Assembly: GCA_945883955.1 (NCBI GenBank)
Contig: CAMCYN010000008.1
Span: 1-41,053, forward strand
Direction: 5' to 3'
Source of the DNA: Akkermansia muciniphila
GTDB taxonomy: Bacteria; Verrucomicrobiota; Verrucomicrobiia; Chthoniobacterales; Chthoniobacteraceae
DNA: 41,053 nt
Below are positions 26,337-34,382 of this stretch, piece by piece. Position numbers and translations under genes: made by a program. Position 1 is the first letter of the stretch, and every line of letters begins with the position of its first letter. The notes below the pieces were generated by a model. That model ran no database searches and was not told where the DNA came from. It worked only from the letters and a program-made list of their open reading frames with translations.

Positions 26337-27311
26337 ATGAGCGTTTTATTCGCGGTTGTATGCGGCTTTACGGCCTGGTTCCTGGTCCGCTACCTCGTGG
26401 CGGGTCTTTATACGGTCGATCAGAACGAACGGGCGGTGAAAACCATCTTTGGTCGCGCCGAACGGATTGAAAAATTGACCACGCTTGAAGATCCTGTTTC
26501 CGAATCACTTCCTCCAGAAGAACGGGACCGGTACACCTATCCTCAGGTCCGGGTGATTCCCGCCGGCGGCCTCTATTTTAAATGGCCCTGGGAAAAGATC
26601 TGGAAAGTCAACGTGGCCGTGCAAACCGCCAACATGGCCTTTGATCCCGAAGCGCCCCTGGCCAATACCGGCGGCACCCAACTCAGCGCCGTCACCAAAG
26701 ACCAGCTCGATACGGGCTTAACAGGCCAAATCCGGTACCGTGTCTCGGAACGCAACCTGTACGCCTGCCTGTTTGGGGTCAAACAACCCATCGTCCACGT
26801 CATGGCGTATTTCATAAGCATTCTGAGAGAGCGGATCGCCAACTTTGAAGCGCCCGAGGCCGAGGAAGGGGCTTTGGCCGCCAGTGTAGCCGGAGTTTCC
26901 ATCAACGATCTGCGCAAAAACCTCTCCTCGCTCAACGAACACATGGAGCGGGAATGTGCCTCTTCCGCCGCCCGGTACGGCATTCAACTCGACGCCTCGT
27001 TGATCACTGGGATTGATCCGCCCGCAGAGGTCGAAAGTGCGCTGGCCGCCATCAACACCGCTCACAACCACGTTTCCAGTGACATCAGCCTGGCCCACGC
27101 CCACGCCGACCAGAAAATCGTCCAGTCCCGGCGCGCCGTCGAAATTGAAACCCTCAACGCCCAGGCCGAAGTCGAACCGCTCCACGCCCTTGCCGAACAG
27201 CTCAAAGCACTGCAAGCAAGCGGGCCCGATGCCCTGCACGCCTACTGCCGCAACGTGCGCCTCAAACTCCTGTCGACAGCTTCACACGTTATTCTGGAGG
27301 AAAAACGATGA
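26337..27311 (+). CDS. SPFH/Band 7 membrane protein, first of a coupled pair
   Basis: From ATG 26337 (TTG 26319 is possible) the protein is 324 residues. One N-terminal membrane segment (about 1-25) is followed by a Band 7 domain: GLYTVDQNERAVKTIFGRAE, PAGGLYFKWPWEKIWKV, GQIRYRVSERN and an ILRERIANF region, typical of stomatin/HflK-type proteins. The C-terminal part (about 230-300) is helical with Ala/Glu/Gln-rich segments that in the family drive oligomer formation. SPFH proteins build large membrane-bound rings or cages that organize microdomains and modulate proteases. Its stop overlaps the next SPFH gene by ATGA, so the two are very likely made in equal amounts and form a hetero-oligomer, as HflK and HflC do. 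The pair is not obviously HflKC itself. Confidence 0.82.
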   Translation: MSVLFAVVCGFTAWFLVRYLVAGLYTVDQNERAVKTIFGRAERIEKLTTLEDPVSESLPPEERDRYTYPQVRVIPAGGLYFKWPWEKIWKVNVAVQTANMAFDPEAPLANTGGTQLSAVTKDQLDTGLTGQIRYRVSERNLYACLFGVKQPIVHVMAYFISILRERIANFEAPEAEEGALAASVAGVSINDLRKNLSSLNEHMERECASSAARYGIQLDASLITGIDPPAEVESALAAINTAHNHVSSDISLAHAHADQKIVQSRRAVEIETLNAQAEVEPLHALAEQLKALQASGPDALHAYCRNVRLKLLSTASHVILEEKR

Positions 27312-28228
27312 CCTTCCTGATCGTCTTTTCGGCCACCTTTTTCGGCCTTTTCCTGGCCGTTCCCCTGTTCCTCGGACTGCTCCGAACCCTGGGCCTCTAC
27401 GCCATCGTGGAAGAAGGGACCTGCCACGTTTATGTGCTGTTTGGAAAAGTCCTGACCGTTCTCGACGAGCCGGGTTTCTACTTTCTGCTCCGCCACATCG
27501 GACTGGCCGCTCCTATTGTCAACTGGCTCGGCCAGCGTCACGTCATCGACCTTCGGCTGGATCAGACCTACCTGCGCAGCCAACCCGTCAACAGTGAGGA
27601 AGGCGCTCCGATGGGCATCGGGATCTGGTCGGAAATGACCATCTGCGATCCAGTGGCGTATCTGTTTAAGAATGCGGACCCCCGCGGCTCGCTCCGCGCC
27701 AATGTCAGTAGCGCCACCGTACGCTGCCTGAGCAACCTGCGCCTGGCCAACATGCTCGAAAACAGGCACGCCATGTCACAGACGGTCCGCAACGAGGTTT
27801 CGCCAAAATCCAGGGATTGGGGTTATCAACTGGGCAGCGTTTACATTCGTAAAGTCCACTTCCGGGACGCGGGAATGATTCGGCAAATCGAGGAAAAGGT
27901 GGTCAACCGGCTCCGCCAGGTGACCAGCGCGATCAAACAGGATGGGGCCAACCAAGTCAGCATCATCACCAGTACAGCGGAACGCGAGGCGGCCATTGAA
28001 TTCGCCAAAGCCGCCGCACTTAGACCCAGAATCGTCGGCCAGGCGCTGCAAACCATCGGCCACGACCGCGAGATTCTCGCCGCGATGTTTGAAATTCTGG
28101 AGGCCCAGAAGCTGCTGGAAGGCGGGGCACGTATCACTCTGATCCCGCCAAAATACGATCTCCTTCCCCAACTGCTGGCCGCTCACGGCGGAGGAACCTC
28201 CGAGGAGCGCAGACAGCCGCAGACCTGA
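27308..28228 (+). CDS. SPFH/Band 7 membrane protein, second of a coupled pair
   Basis: A 306-residue protein whose ATG overlaps the previous stop (ATGA). A membrane segment of about 25 residues (LIVFSATFFGLFLAVPLFLGL) opens the protein. It is followed by GLYAIVEEGTCHVYVLFGKV, LDEPGFYF, a DLRLDQTYLRSQPVNS strand set and ITICDPVAY-like beta structure, then a helical QIEEKVVNRLRQVTSAI region ending in LLEGGARITLIPPKYD. This is the Band 7 layout with the C-terminal hydrophobic strand common in slipins and stomatins. It is distinct in sequence from its partner. No NfeD, FtsH or known protease gene is adjacent; the pair is followed by a hairpin and the convergent der gene. Confidence 0.82.
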   Translation: MTFLIVFSATFFGLFLAVPLFLGLLRTLGLYAIVEEGTCHVYVLFGKVLTVLDEPGFYFLLRHIGLAAPIVNWLGQRHVIDLRLDQTYLRSQPVNSEEGAPMGIGIWSEMTICDPVAYLFKNADPRGSLRANVSSATVRCLSNLRLANMLENRHAMSQTVRNEVSPKSRDWGYQLGSVYIRKVHFRDAGMIRQIEEKVVNRLRQVTSAIKQDGANQVSIITSTAEREAAIEFAKAAALRPRIVGQALQTIGHDREILAAMFEILEAQKLLEGGARITLIPPKYDLLPQLLAAHGGGTSEERRQPQT

Positions 28229-28294
28229 TACGCCAGCTCCGCCCCCCGGCGGGGGCATTGATACGCGCCCCCACCCACCGGTCTTCCCCATCGC

Positions 28295-28329
28295 AGCCCG
28301 AGTAAATCAAGGCGCTAGCCTTCCGGGCT
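28295..28329. terminator. Two-part hairpin between convergent SPFH and der genes
   Basis: The outer stem AGCCCG (28295-28300) pairs with CGGGCT (28324-28329). The inner stem AAGGC (28309-28313) pairs with GCCTT (28318-28322) around GCTA. Upstream, near 28237-28256, a GCCCCC/GGGGGC stem follows the SPFH stop. Located between converging genes, these are candidate terminators, though T-runs are lacking. Confidence 0.45.
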
Positions 28330-28400
28330 GGAGCTACAGGGCAGTGGGAATGTCGCCGCAGGAGCTCCTTTTAAACCCGGCAAGCGATGGGCGAAGAGGA

Positions 28401-29897
28401 CTACTCCCCGCCGCCGCGCTTTTTAGCGGCATTTCGAACGGTTCTTTTCCGTTCAGCCGCATGCCTGGCCACCCGCTTGTCGCCGGCGCCTCCTTTGACC
28501 CGGCCTTCTTTGACAGCACTTCCGCCGCCGGCACCCCGTTGGGAACCGGTCTTGGCGACCCGCTCACGTAGGACCAGTTTCAGCGGCAGGCCTTCCCAGG
28601 CCTGAACGGCCCGAATGCGGCCTTCCAAAAACCGGCGATAACTGTCGTCCAACAAGGCCTTTTCGTTACAGAAAAGGACGATTTCAGGGATCTGGATGGG
28701 CGAATACCGGCGGGGTACAGGCTGGGTGCCGTAGAGAACCTTGAAACGTCGCCCGCTCTTTAAGGCCGGCGGATGATTGGTCATCGCTTCAGTGAATATC
28801 CGGTTCAGCGGCCCGGTCCCCAGACGGTGGGTGGAGGATTCCCGGACATTCTCAACCCTCTTGAAGAGACGCTCCATGGAAGTGCCCGTTTTGGCCGACA
28901 ACATCACCAAAGGTGCGTACGGCAGGAAAAACAGGTCCTGGCGGATCTTTTCGAGTTCTTCCCGCATCCCATCCTTGTCCTGGGTGCGCTCCTCGATGAG
29001 GTCGCATTTGTTCAGCACGATGATGCAGGGTTTTTCAGCCTCCACAATCAGGCCGGCAATACGTTTGTCCTGACTGCTGACGCCCTTGGACAAATCAATC
29101 ACCAGACAGCACAAATCCGCGCGTTCGATGCTCTTTTCCGAACGCATCACCGAGAAGATTTCCACGGAGTCAGACCGTTTGGTTTTAGGCCGGATCCCCG
29201 CCGTATCGATCAAGGTATAATGCTGGTCCCCACGCTGATAGGGAACGTCGACTGCATCACGGGTTGTACCTGCGATAGGCGACACCAGGGTTCGCTCATC
29301 TTGGAGGATGGCGTTGGTGAGCGAAGATTTGCCCACGTTGGGCCGGCCGACGATGGCGATTTTGAGCGGAACGAGCTTTTGCTCGGCGACTTCTTCCGGG
29401 GTCTCGGAGGGCAACAAGGTGTTAATCCGCTCCATGAGGGTCCCAAACCCGAGGCCGTGCTCGGCGCTTACGGGTAAAACCGGATCAAATCCCAGCCGGG
29501 TAAACTCCGCAGGAAGGGTCTGGTGGCTGGTGTGATCGATTTTGTTGACCACCAAAATGAGCGGTTTGGAGATGCGGCGCAACCGGCGGGCAATTTCCGC
29601 ATCCACCCCAGTCAAGCCGGTCTGGCCATCCACTACAAAAAGCAGCAAATCACTCGTTTCCAGCGCGATGTCCACTTCTGCACGCACCTGGTCGGTAAAA
29701 TCCACATCCACGTCGGAACCAATCCCTCCGGTATCGATGACCTGAAAAGGGGTATCTCCCTGTTTACAGACAGCCACAATACGATCCCGGGTCACTCCAG
29801 GCATATCATGAACAATAGAAATCTTCTTACCGATGAGACGGTTAAAAAGAGCCGATTTGCCCACATTGGGGCGACCTACAATGGCGACGGTTCGCAT
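28401..29897 (-). CDS. der: Ribosome biogenesis GTPase Der (EngA)
   Basis: A 498-residue protein with two consecutive Era-like GTPase domains. The first has GRPNVGKS at 8-15, DTGG and NKID. The second has a second GRPNVGKS near 185, DTAG and NKCD. The tandem pair plus a C-terminal KH-like domain (about 360-445) is unique to Der, which acts in assembly of the large ribosomal subunit. Beyond the KH-like domain is a basic, low-complexity tail of roughly 50 residues rich in Lys, Arg and Gly, longer than in the E. coli protein and probably RNA-binding. It is 40 bases downstream of pgsA on the same strand. Confidence 0.96.
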   Translation of the reverse strand: MRTVAIVGRPNVGKSALFNRLIGKKISIVHDMPGVTRDRIVAVCKQGDTPFQVIDTGGIGSDVDVDFTDQVRAEVDIALETSDLLLFVVDGQTGLTGVDAEIARRLRRISKPLILVVNKIDHTSHQTLPAEFTRLGFDPVLPVSAEHGLGFGTLMERINTLLPSETPEEVAEQKLVPLKIAIVGRPNVGKSSLTNAILQDERTLVSPIAGTTRDAVDVPYQRGDQHYTLIDTAGIRPKTKRSDSVEIFSVMRSEKSIERADLCCLVIDLSKGVSSQDKRIAGLIVEAEKPCIIVLNKCDLIEERTQDKDGMREELEKIRQDLFFLPYAPLVMLSAKTGTSMERLFKRVENVRESSTHRLGTGPLNRIFTEAMTNHPPALKSGRRFKVLYGTQPVPRRYSPIQIPEIVLFCNEKALLDDSYRRFLEGRIRAVQAWEGLPLKLVLRERVAKTGSQRGAGGGSAVKEGRVKGGAGDKRVARHAAERKRTVRNAAKKRGGGE

Positions 29898-29937
29898 GAG
29901 AAGAAAGGAGGTACAAGCCCCGAGGAGCTAACACGAT

Positions 29938-30615
29938 CTATTTGCGCAGCTTGTCTGGAGGAAGAGGCGTCCCGGTTTGGCGCTCCGGCCACAGGGTGGG
30001 ATCGCCGTGCCCGCTTAAATGCAACTCCCCAATCCCCCTAGCCAGATAGGCAATTCCCGAGAACGCCGTAAAAAAAGCCGCAAGAATCACCGGGATATCT
30101 AACCACACCAAATGCCAGATACCCACGCCACCGCCGATGGGCATACGCAACACTTCATGCTGCAACATCACGGCCACCAACGCCACCATCTGGCAGGCCG
30201 TAGCCGCCTTTCCGCTCCAGGTAGGACGCACCGCCGACCGCCCCTGAAGCAGCATCACCACACCGGCTCCCACCACCACAATCATATCCCTGGCGATCAC
30301 CAAAATGGTGAACCACACCGGCAGCTCATAAGCCCATCCCGAAAAACTCAGCGTGATAATACCCGCCAACAGTAACCCCTTGTCCGCAATAGGATCCAAT
30401 AAGACCCCCAGTTCCGTACGTTGATTATAACGACGTGCGATAAATCCATCCAACCCGTCGCTAATGGACGCCACCGCAAAGGCACTCACCCCCGCCCAGC
30501 GCAACCACTCTTCGGGGCGACCCGCGCTAAAACCGATCCCGTAATAAATCGTAAACACCACAAATACAGGAATCAGCCCTATCCGAACGAGCGTGATTTT
30601 ATTGGCGGTAGTCAT
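29938..30615 (-). CDS. pgsA: CDP-alcohol phosphatidyltransferase (phosphatidylglycerophosphate synthase-like)
   Basis: A 225-residue membrane protein with about five or six hydrophobic segments. The family motif D-x2-D-G-x-x-A-R-x8-G-x3-D-x3-D is complete: Asp53, Asp56, Arg61, Gly70, Asp74 and Asp78 (SDGLDGFIARRY then LLDPIADK). The last Asp is the catalytic base. The N-terminus TTANKITLVRIGLIPVFVV is typical of PgsA, which makes phosphatidylglycerophosphate from CDP-diacylglycerol and glycerol-3-phosphate. Other CDP-alcohol transferases share the motif, so the exact headgroup is inferred from the N-terminal similarity. It heads the pgsA-der pair and is divergent from the peroxiredoxin gene across 124 bases. 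Confidence 0.85.
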   Translation of the reverse strand: MTTANKITLVRIGLIPVFVVFTIYYGIGFSAGRPEEWLRWAGVSAFAVASISDGLDGFIARRYNQRTELGVLLDPIADKGLLLAGIITLSFSGWAYELPVWFTILVIARDMIVVVGAGVVMLLQGRSAVRPTWSGKAATACQMVALVAVMLQHEVLRMPIGGGVGIWHLVWLDIPVILAAFFTAFSGIAYLARGIGELHLSGHGDPTLWPERQTGTPLPPDKLRK

Positions 30616-30739
30616 GAGCTCTCAGCAATTTCCAGCAGTTTTCCAGGGATTGCGCTCCCCGCAACCTACCCTCGTATTGTACACCATTTTTGGCTGCATG
30701 GCAGTTGCCAAGCCCTCACTTCCTCTTCTCACCCGTTTT

Positions 30740-31213
30740 ATGTCCCAACTCCAAGTAGGCGACTCCGCCCCCCAGTTTCAATCCGTGGCCGTCGGCGGCC
30801 CTTACGGCGATGGCACCCTGGTTCGACTCGCCGATTTCGCCGGCCAAAACGTCGTCCTCTACTTCTATCCTAAAGACGATACGCCCGGCTGCACCACGCA
30901 AGCCTGCGGACTGCGCGACTCCTGGTCCCGACTGGAGGGAAAAGCCGTGGTGTTCGGCGTGAGTATCGACCCGCCTGCGAGCCACCAAAAATTCATCCAG
31001 AAGTACACTCTACCCTTCCGCTTACTCGCCGACGAAAACCATTCGCTGGTCGAAGCGTTCCAGGTCTGGGTGGAAAAAAGCATGTACGGCAAAACGTATA
31101 TGGGCACCGAACGTTCCACTTTTGTCATCGGCGGCGACGGCACGCTCAAAGCCATCTTTCGCAAAGTCAAACCCGCCGAGCATCTGGATCTCCTCCTCAA
31201 CGCTCTTCAGTAA
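30740..31213 (+). CDS. bcp: Thioredoxin-dependent peroxiredoxin, Bcp/PrxQ type
   Basis: Start taken at ATG 30740 (157 residues, MSQLQVGDSAPQFQSV); upstream in-frame codons overlap the promoter region. The active-site block YPKDDTPGCTTQACGLRD carries peroxidatic Cys51 and, five residues on, Cys56, the atypical two-cysteine layout of Bcp/PrxQ. The conserved FGVSIDPPASHQKF and FRLLADE segments follow. It reduces hydrogen peroxide and organic peroxides with electrons from thioredoxin, in the cytoplasm. The 3D-domain lipoprotein gene starts 14 bases downstream, so the two are likely cotranscribed. Confidence 0.93.
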   Translation: MSQLQVGDSAPQFQSVAVGGPYGDGTLVRLADFAGQNVVLYFYPKDDTPGCTTQACGLRDSWSRLEGKAVVFGVSIDPPASHQKFIQKYTLPFRLLADENHSLVEAFQVWVEKSMYGKTYMGTERSTFVIGGDGTLKAIFRKVKPAEHLDLLLNALQ

Positions 31214-31227
31214 CCCAAAAGGCTGCT

Positions 31228-31797
31228 ATGTTCGCCGCGCGTCTCTTTCTGCTGTTTGTGGCCTGCTTTCTGGCGGCCTGCTCCACCCGGAAATTGCCCA
31301 AGTACGAAAAACCGATGGCTCGGGCCCGCTTCCAGACCGTCCGTACCACAGCCTACACTCATACCGAGGCGGATCATCTGGCCTACGGCAACAAATCGGC
31401 TCTGGGTACTCCCCTCAAGTCCGGCCCCGACCTTCACAGCGCTGCAGCCGACTGGGCCCGCTGGCCGGCCGGAACCATCTTCCGAATCTGCAGCACCGGG
31501 CAAACCTACTTTGTCGACGATTACGGCTGGGCCCTCGCCGGACGAAACACCATCGACCTCTATAAACCCTCCCGGGCCGCCATGAACGCCTGGGGCGTGC
31601 GCCACGAAAAAATCGAAGTCCTTCACTGGGGCGATCCGTGGGCCGCTTACCGGCGTATGAAACCCGTGGAAAACCACAAACACATCGCTCGAATGATGAA
31701 GGAGATTAAGGAGTTTTACGCCAAACCCTCTTCCCGCCCCGTGCAGGAAATCCCGCCCACCTCCATCGCGCTGGCGATCCCGGTGAGTCCAAGGTAA
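31228..31797 (+). CDS. 3D-domain lipoprotein (MltA C-terminal-like)
   Basis: A 189-residue protein with an AAAAGG ribosome site before the start. The N-terminus is a lipoprotein signal peptide with lipobox LAAC (Cys18). The body shows the 3D domain found at the end of MltA lytic transglycosylases and in Rpf/YabE/YocH-type proteins: TTAYTHTEADH early, then WARWPAGTIFRI, YFVDDYGWALAGRNTIDLY with the family aspartates, and GVRHEKIEVLHWG. There is no separate MltA barrel, so the 3D fold stands alone. Peptidoglycan cleavage at the outer-membrane inner face is the likely activity, but stand-alone 3D lipoproteins are not well characterized. Confidence 0.85.
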   Translation: MFAARLFLLFVACFLAACSTRKLPKYEKPMARARFQTVRTTAYTHTEADHLAYGNKSALGTPLKSGPDLHSAAADWARWPAGTIFRICSTGQTYFVDDYGWALAGRNTIDLYKPSRAAMNAWGVRHEKIEVLHWGDPWAAYRRMKPVENHKHIARMMKEIKEFYAKPSSRPVQEIPPTSIALAIPVSPR

Positions 31798-32079
31798 CGC
31801 TCAAATCCCGAAGACACAGGAGAACCGACCCGGTCTCAGGGCTTTTGCTTACGGCAAACCAGCGGACGCCTAATTTCGGCGTCCGCCGGCGCGTGCTAAT
31901 GCTTCGGCATGCTATGGCTTCGCTGTGGACACACAAAAGCAGCCGCCACGGGACTTTGCTCGCCCCCCGCCGGCTCGCCTCTAAGACCGGACGGCAAAGC
32001 CTGGGAGTCCCACTCCCTCCCAGGTCTCGACTCCGCCCGCCCCTTATCTCAAGCCCGAAGCTACGAAGCCCCTTCGGGT
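31798..32079 (+). promoter_or_regulatory. Hairpin-rich leader before the polysaccharide export operon
   Basis: About 280 bases with no convincing gene but several stem-loops. GCGGACGCC / GGCGTCCGC (31862-31870 with 31878-31886) is a perfect 9-bp stem with loop TAATTTC. ATGC-TTCG-GCAT at about 31898-31909 has a stable UUCG-type tetraloop. CCTGGGA pairs with TCCCAGG around 32007-32034. The frame of the downstream barrel protein stays open through most of it, but the encoded residues look random. Likely a structured 5' leader or a terminator-promoter region; the class is not known. Confidence 0.4.
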
Positions 32080-33684
32080 ATTAGCCGTCCTCGACGGAAT
32101 CGAAGACTCGGCCTGCTACTTGTACTGCTCGGCCTGAGCGGCCTGCTCAACGGCCACCTACCGGCTTCGCCGCTGAAAAACCCGGCCCGTTCCTATCCCC
32201 TCCTGGCACAAAACTCGGGCGCTGAAACATCCCCCGCCTCGTCAGACCCCAACTCCTCCCAAAAGGACCCCCGCATTGTTCTCCCCCTCCTGCATGAGAT
32301 TCCGCTCATCCCAGACTTCACCCTTCCGCCTTTCCAGTTTCCGATCCGGCCTCCCGGTCTCGATCTAAAATCAGACTCCGACGAGAGCCTCACCCCACCT
32401 CCGGCTTTCCTGCTCGAACCGCTCTTTGAACCGGTAATTCCCCCCATTCCTCCTCCAAGGAACCCGAACGATAGCACAAGCCTGTCAATCGTCCCGACTC
32501 CCAATCCAAGTCCGTCGCTCTATCCCGAGGCCGGTCTCGGGTCGATCACTCCGACACGCTTCGCGGAAGCCTACCCGTTTGAAAGCGGTATGGCGCAAAT
32601 CACCCAGTTTTCTCAACGGCAAACCCATTCGAAGCTTCAGTACACCCTCCGACTCCAGTCCGCCTCCATCTACGACACAAACACGACCCTGTCTGCGACT
32701 AACAAAACAAGTGACATCCAACTCAGTCTCGGCCCTGCCTTGGGCGTCCAATACGGGACTCCCGGAGCACGCATCAACCTGGGAGCGGCCTATGCCGGGG
32801 CCGCTAACTGGTATCTGCGCAATCCCGAACAGCGCACTTTTCAGCATAACGCCCAGCTCCATGGATTGTGGAACGGAAAGAAGCTGCGGATCACCCTGCG
32901 AGGCGGACTTGAATCCAACCAGGGCGGCTCACGAGACACCGGAGAGAGAACCGCCCAACGCACCTATCAGGCCGCCACCAACTTCAATTACAGGGCGTCT
33001 GGAAAAACCTCAGTCGATGTGCACCTCGCTGCCACACAAAACAGTTTCGACACATTACTCGGCTCCAGGGAATTCAGGACACTGGGTTTTTTCAACTACG
33101 AGGCCACGCCCAAGATCGAGGTCGGCGCCGGCGGTGGCATCGGGGTCCTTCAACCCGACCAGTCAGCCTCTCAGGACTACACCCAGGCGCTGCTGCGCTG
33201 CGCCACCCACTTCACGGAAAAGGTGAACCTGACAACTTCGGGAGGAATGGAATGGCGCAAAACAAAAGGCCGTTCCGAGAGCAGCACCTCCCCCGTCTTT
33301 GCCCTAGACGGATCCTGGCAAGCCACCGGACGCACCAGTCTGACCGTACAGGCGCAACACCGCATTTTCGCCTCCGCCGCCCTCCGCGAACAAGATTACA
33401 CGGTGACAACCCTGAATCTGGCCGCCCGCGAAACCCTGAACGCCACCGTGGATACCACCCTTTCGGCAGGGTACGAACACGCCACCTACAGCGCCGACTC
33501 GCAGACAGTCACTTCCGGGCGCACAGACGATTATTATGTGGGGCGAGCAGGGATCCACTGGGCGGTTCGGCGCTGGTGCGACCTTGGTTTGTTTTACGAA
33601 TACACCACAAACAATTCCATGGGCTCTCAGGGTTATTCCTTCCGGCGCCAGCGTTTAGGAATGTCTGCCAGCATCAGCTTTTAG
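31909..33684 (+). CDS. Outer-membrane beta-barrel protein of the polysaccharide export operon
   Basis: The frame opens at ATG 31909, but the plausible N-terminus is a signal sequence about 60 codons later (RPRRNRRLGLLLVLLGLSGLL, near 32090), which has no ATG, GTG or TTG. The true start may be ATT at 32080 or another rare codon. After a Pro/Ser-rich segment (about 95-215), the rest shows alternating polar/hydrophobic strands (LQYTLRLQSASIYDTN, INLGAAYAGAANWYLR, TSVDVHLAATQNSF, LTVQAQHRIFASAAL) and ends in MSASISF with a terminal Phe, the signature of barrels inserted by BamA. It resembles GumC/BcsC-region putative porins (outer membrane beta-barrel family) found before wza-like genes. It lies 3 bases before the Wza-like gene. 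Confidence 0.75.
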   Translation: MLWLRCGHTKAAATGLCSPPAGSPLRPDGKAWESHSLPGLDSARPLSQARSYEAPSGISRPRRNRRLGLLLVLLGLSGLLNGHLPASPLKNPARSYPLLAQNSGAETSPASSDPNSSQKDPRIVLPLLHEIPLIPDFTLPPFQFPIRPPGLDLKSDSDESLTPPPAFLLEPLFEPVIPPIPPPRNPNDSTSLSIVPTPNPSPSLYPEAGLGSITPTRFAEAYPFESGMAQITQFSQRQTHSKLQYTLRLQSASIYDTNTTLSATNKTSDIQLSLGPALGVQYGTPGARINLGAAYAGAANWYLRNPEQRTFQHNAQLHGLWNGKKLRITLRGGLESNQGGSRDTGERTAQRTYQAATNFNYRASGKTSVDVHLAATQNSFDTLLGSREFRTLGFFNYEATPKIEVGAGGGIGVLQPDQSASQDYTQALLRCATHFTEKVNLTTSGGMEWRKTKGRSESSTSPVFALDGSWQATGRTSLTVQAQHRIFASAALREQDYTVTTLNLAARETLNATVDTTLSAGYEHATYSADSQTVTSGRTDDYYVGRAGIHWAVRRWCDLGLFYEYTTNNSMGSQGYSFRRQRLGMSASISF

Positions 33685-33687
33685 ACC

Positions 33688-34380
33688 ATGAATCCAATAT
33701 TCTCTACCTGTACTCCCCTCTCCCTCGGGCGATTCCGTCCGACTCGGCTCCACCCTTTCCAGGTTCTGTTTGTTCTCTTGCTCAGTGTCCTCTCGCTCCG
33801 AGGTGCCCCCCCATCCCAACCCCCTCCCCCGGCGGCAATTCCGTTAACAGCCACACCTGCCACAGCCAACCTCCCCACTTCTCCAGCCTATCGGTTGTCT
33901 GCCAACGACATCGTCCACATCCGCGTATATCAGGAGGAGGACTTGGAGACTTCCGCCCGGATCGGCAAAAACGGCGTTATCCCCTTTCCGCTTCTGGGAA
34001 GTGTCCAGATCGGCGGAAGGACCGTTCCGGAAGCATCGGCCGCAATCGAGGCCGCCTTGAGGGCGTATATCATTCGTCCCCAGATCGCGCTGCGCATTGT
34101 CGAATATACCAAGCGCAAGTTTACCGTGCTCGGACAAGTCAACCGGCCCGGCACCTACGATTTTCCCGACGACAGTGCGCTGTCCCTGCTGGAAGGGATT
34201 GGGATGGCCGGAGGCTACACCCGCATCGCCAACCCCTCCCGGATTACGGTTAAGCGAATTGAGCCACAGGGAGAACAAGTGTTCCGCCTGGATGGGAAAA
34301 AGATGGCCCGTGAAAAAAATGCGCTGCGCTTTGAGCTGCGCCCCGGAGACACCCTCGAGATCGACGAAAGCCTTTTCTAG
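33688..34380 (+). CDS. Polysaccharide export protein, Wza-like (Poly_export plus SLBB)
   Basis: A 230-residue protein. An N-terminal hydrophobic segment (FQVLFVLLLSVLSLRGA) is followed by a Pro-rich linker. The Poly_export domain starts at AYRLSANDIVHIRVYQEEDL and includes ARIGKNGVIPFPLLGSVQIGG. An SLBB domain follows (KFTVLGQVNRPGTYDFP, LSLLEGIGMAGGYTRIANPS). No lipobox Cys follows the signal, unlike E. coli Wza, and the C-terminal amphipathic helix that forms the outer-membrane pore is missing. The neighbouring barrel protein could therefore supply the outer-membrane channel. Inferred role: periplasmic part of an exopolysaccharide secretion channel. The next gene starts two bases after the stop. 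Confidence 0.92.
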   Translation: MNPIFSTCTPLSLGRFRPTRLHPFQVLFVLLLSVLSLRGAPPSQPPPPAAIPLTATPATANLPTSPAYRLSANDIVHIRVYQEEDLETSARIGKNGVIPFPLLGSVQIGGRTVPEASAAIEAALRAYIIRPQIALRIVEYTKRKFTVLGQVNRPGTYDFPDDSALSLLEGIGMAGGYTRIANPSRITVKRIEPQGEQVFRLDGKKMAREKNALRFELRPGDTLEIDESLF

Positions 34381-34382
34381 TT

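Noticed and set aside
29903-29911. Perfect ribosome-binding sequence AAAGGAGGT on the plus strand between der and pgsA
   Set aside because: No start codon or frame follows on that strand; both neighbours are on the minus strand, so this is probably chance.
31855-32006. c-di-GMP-I (GEMM) riboswitch call
   Set aside because: Only two short strings resemble the core; spacing of about 130 bases and an extra G break the consensus, so it is listed only as a speculative finding.
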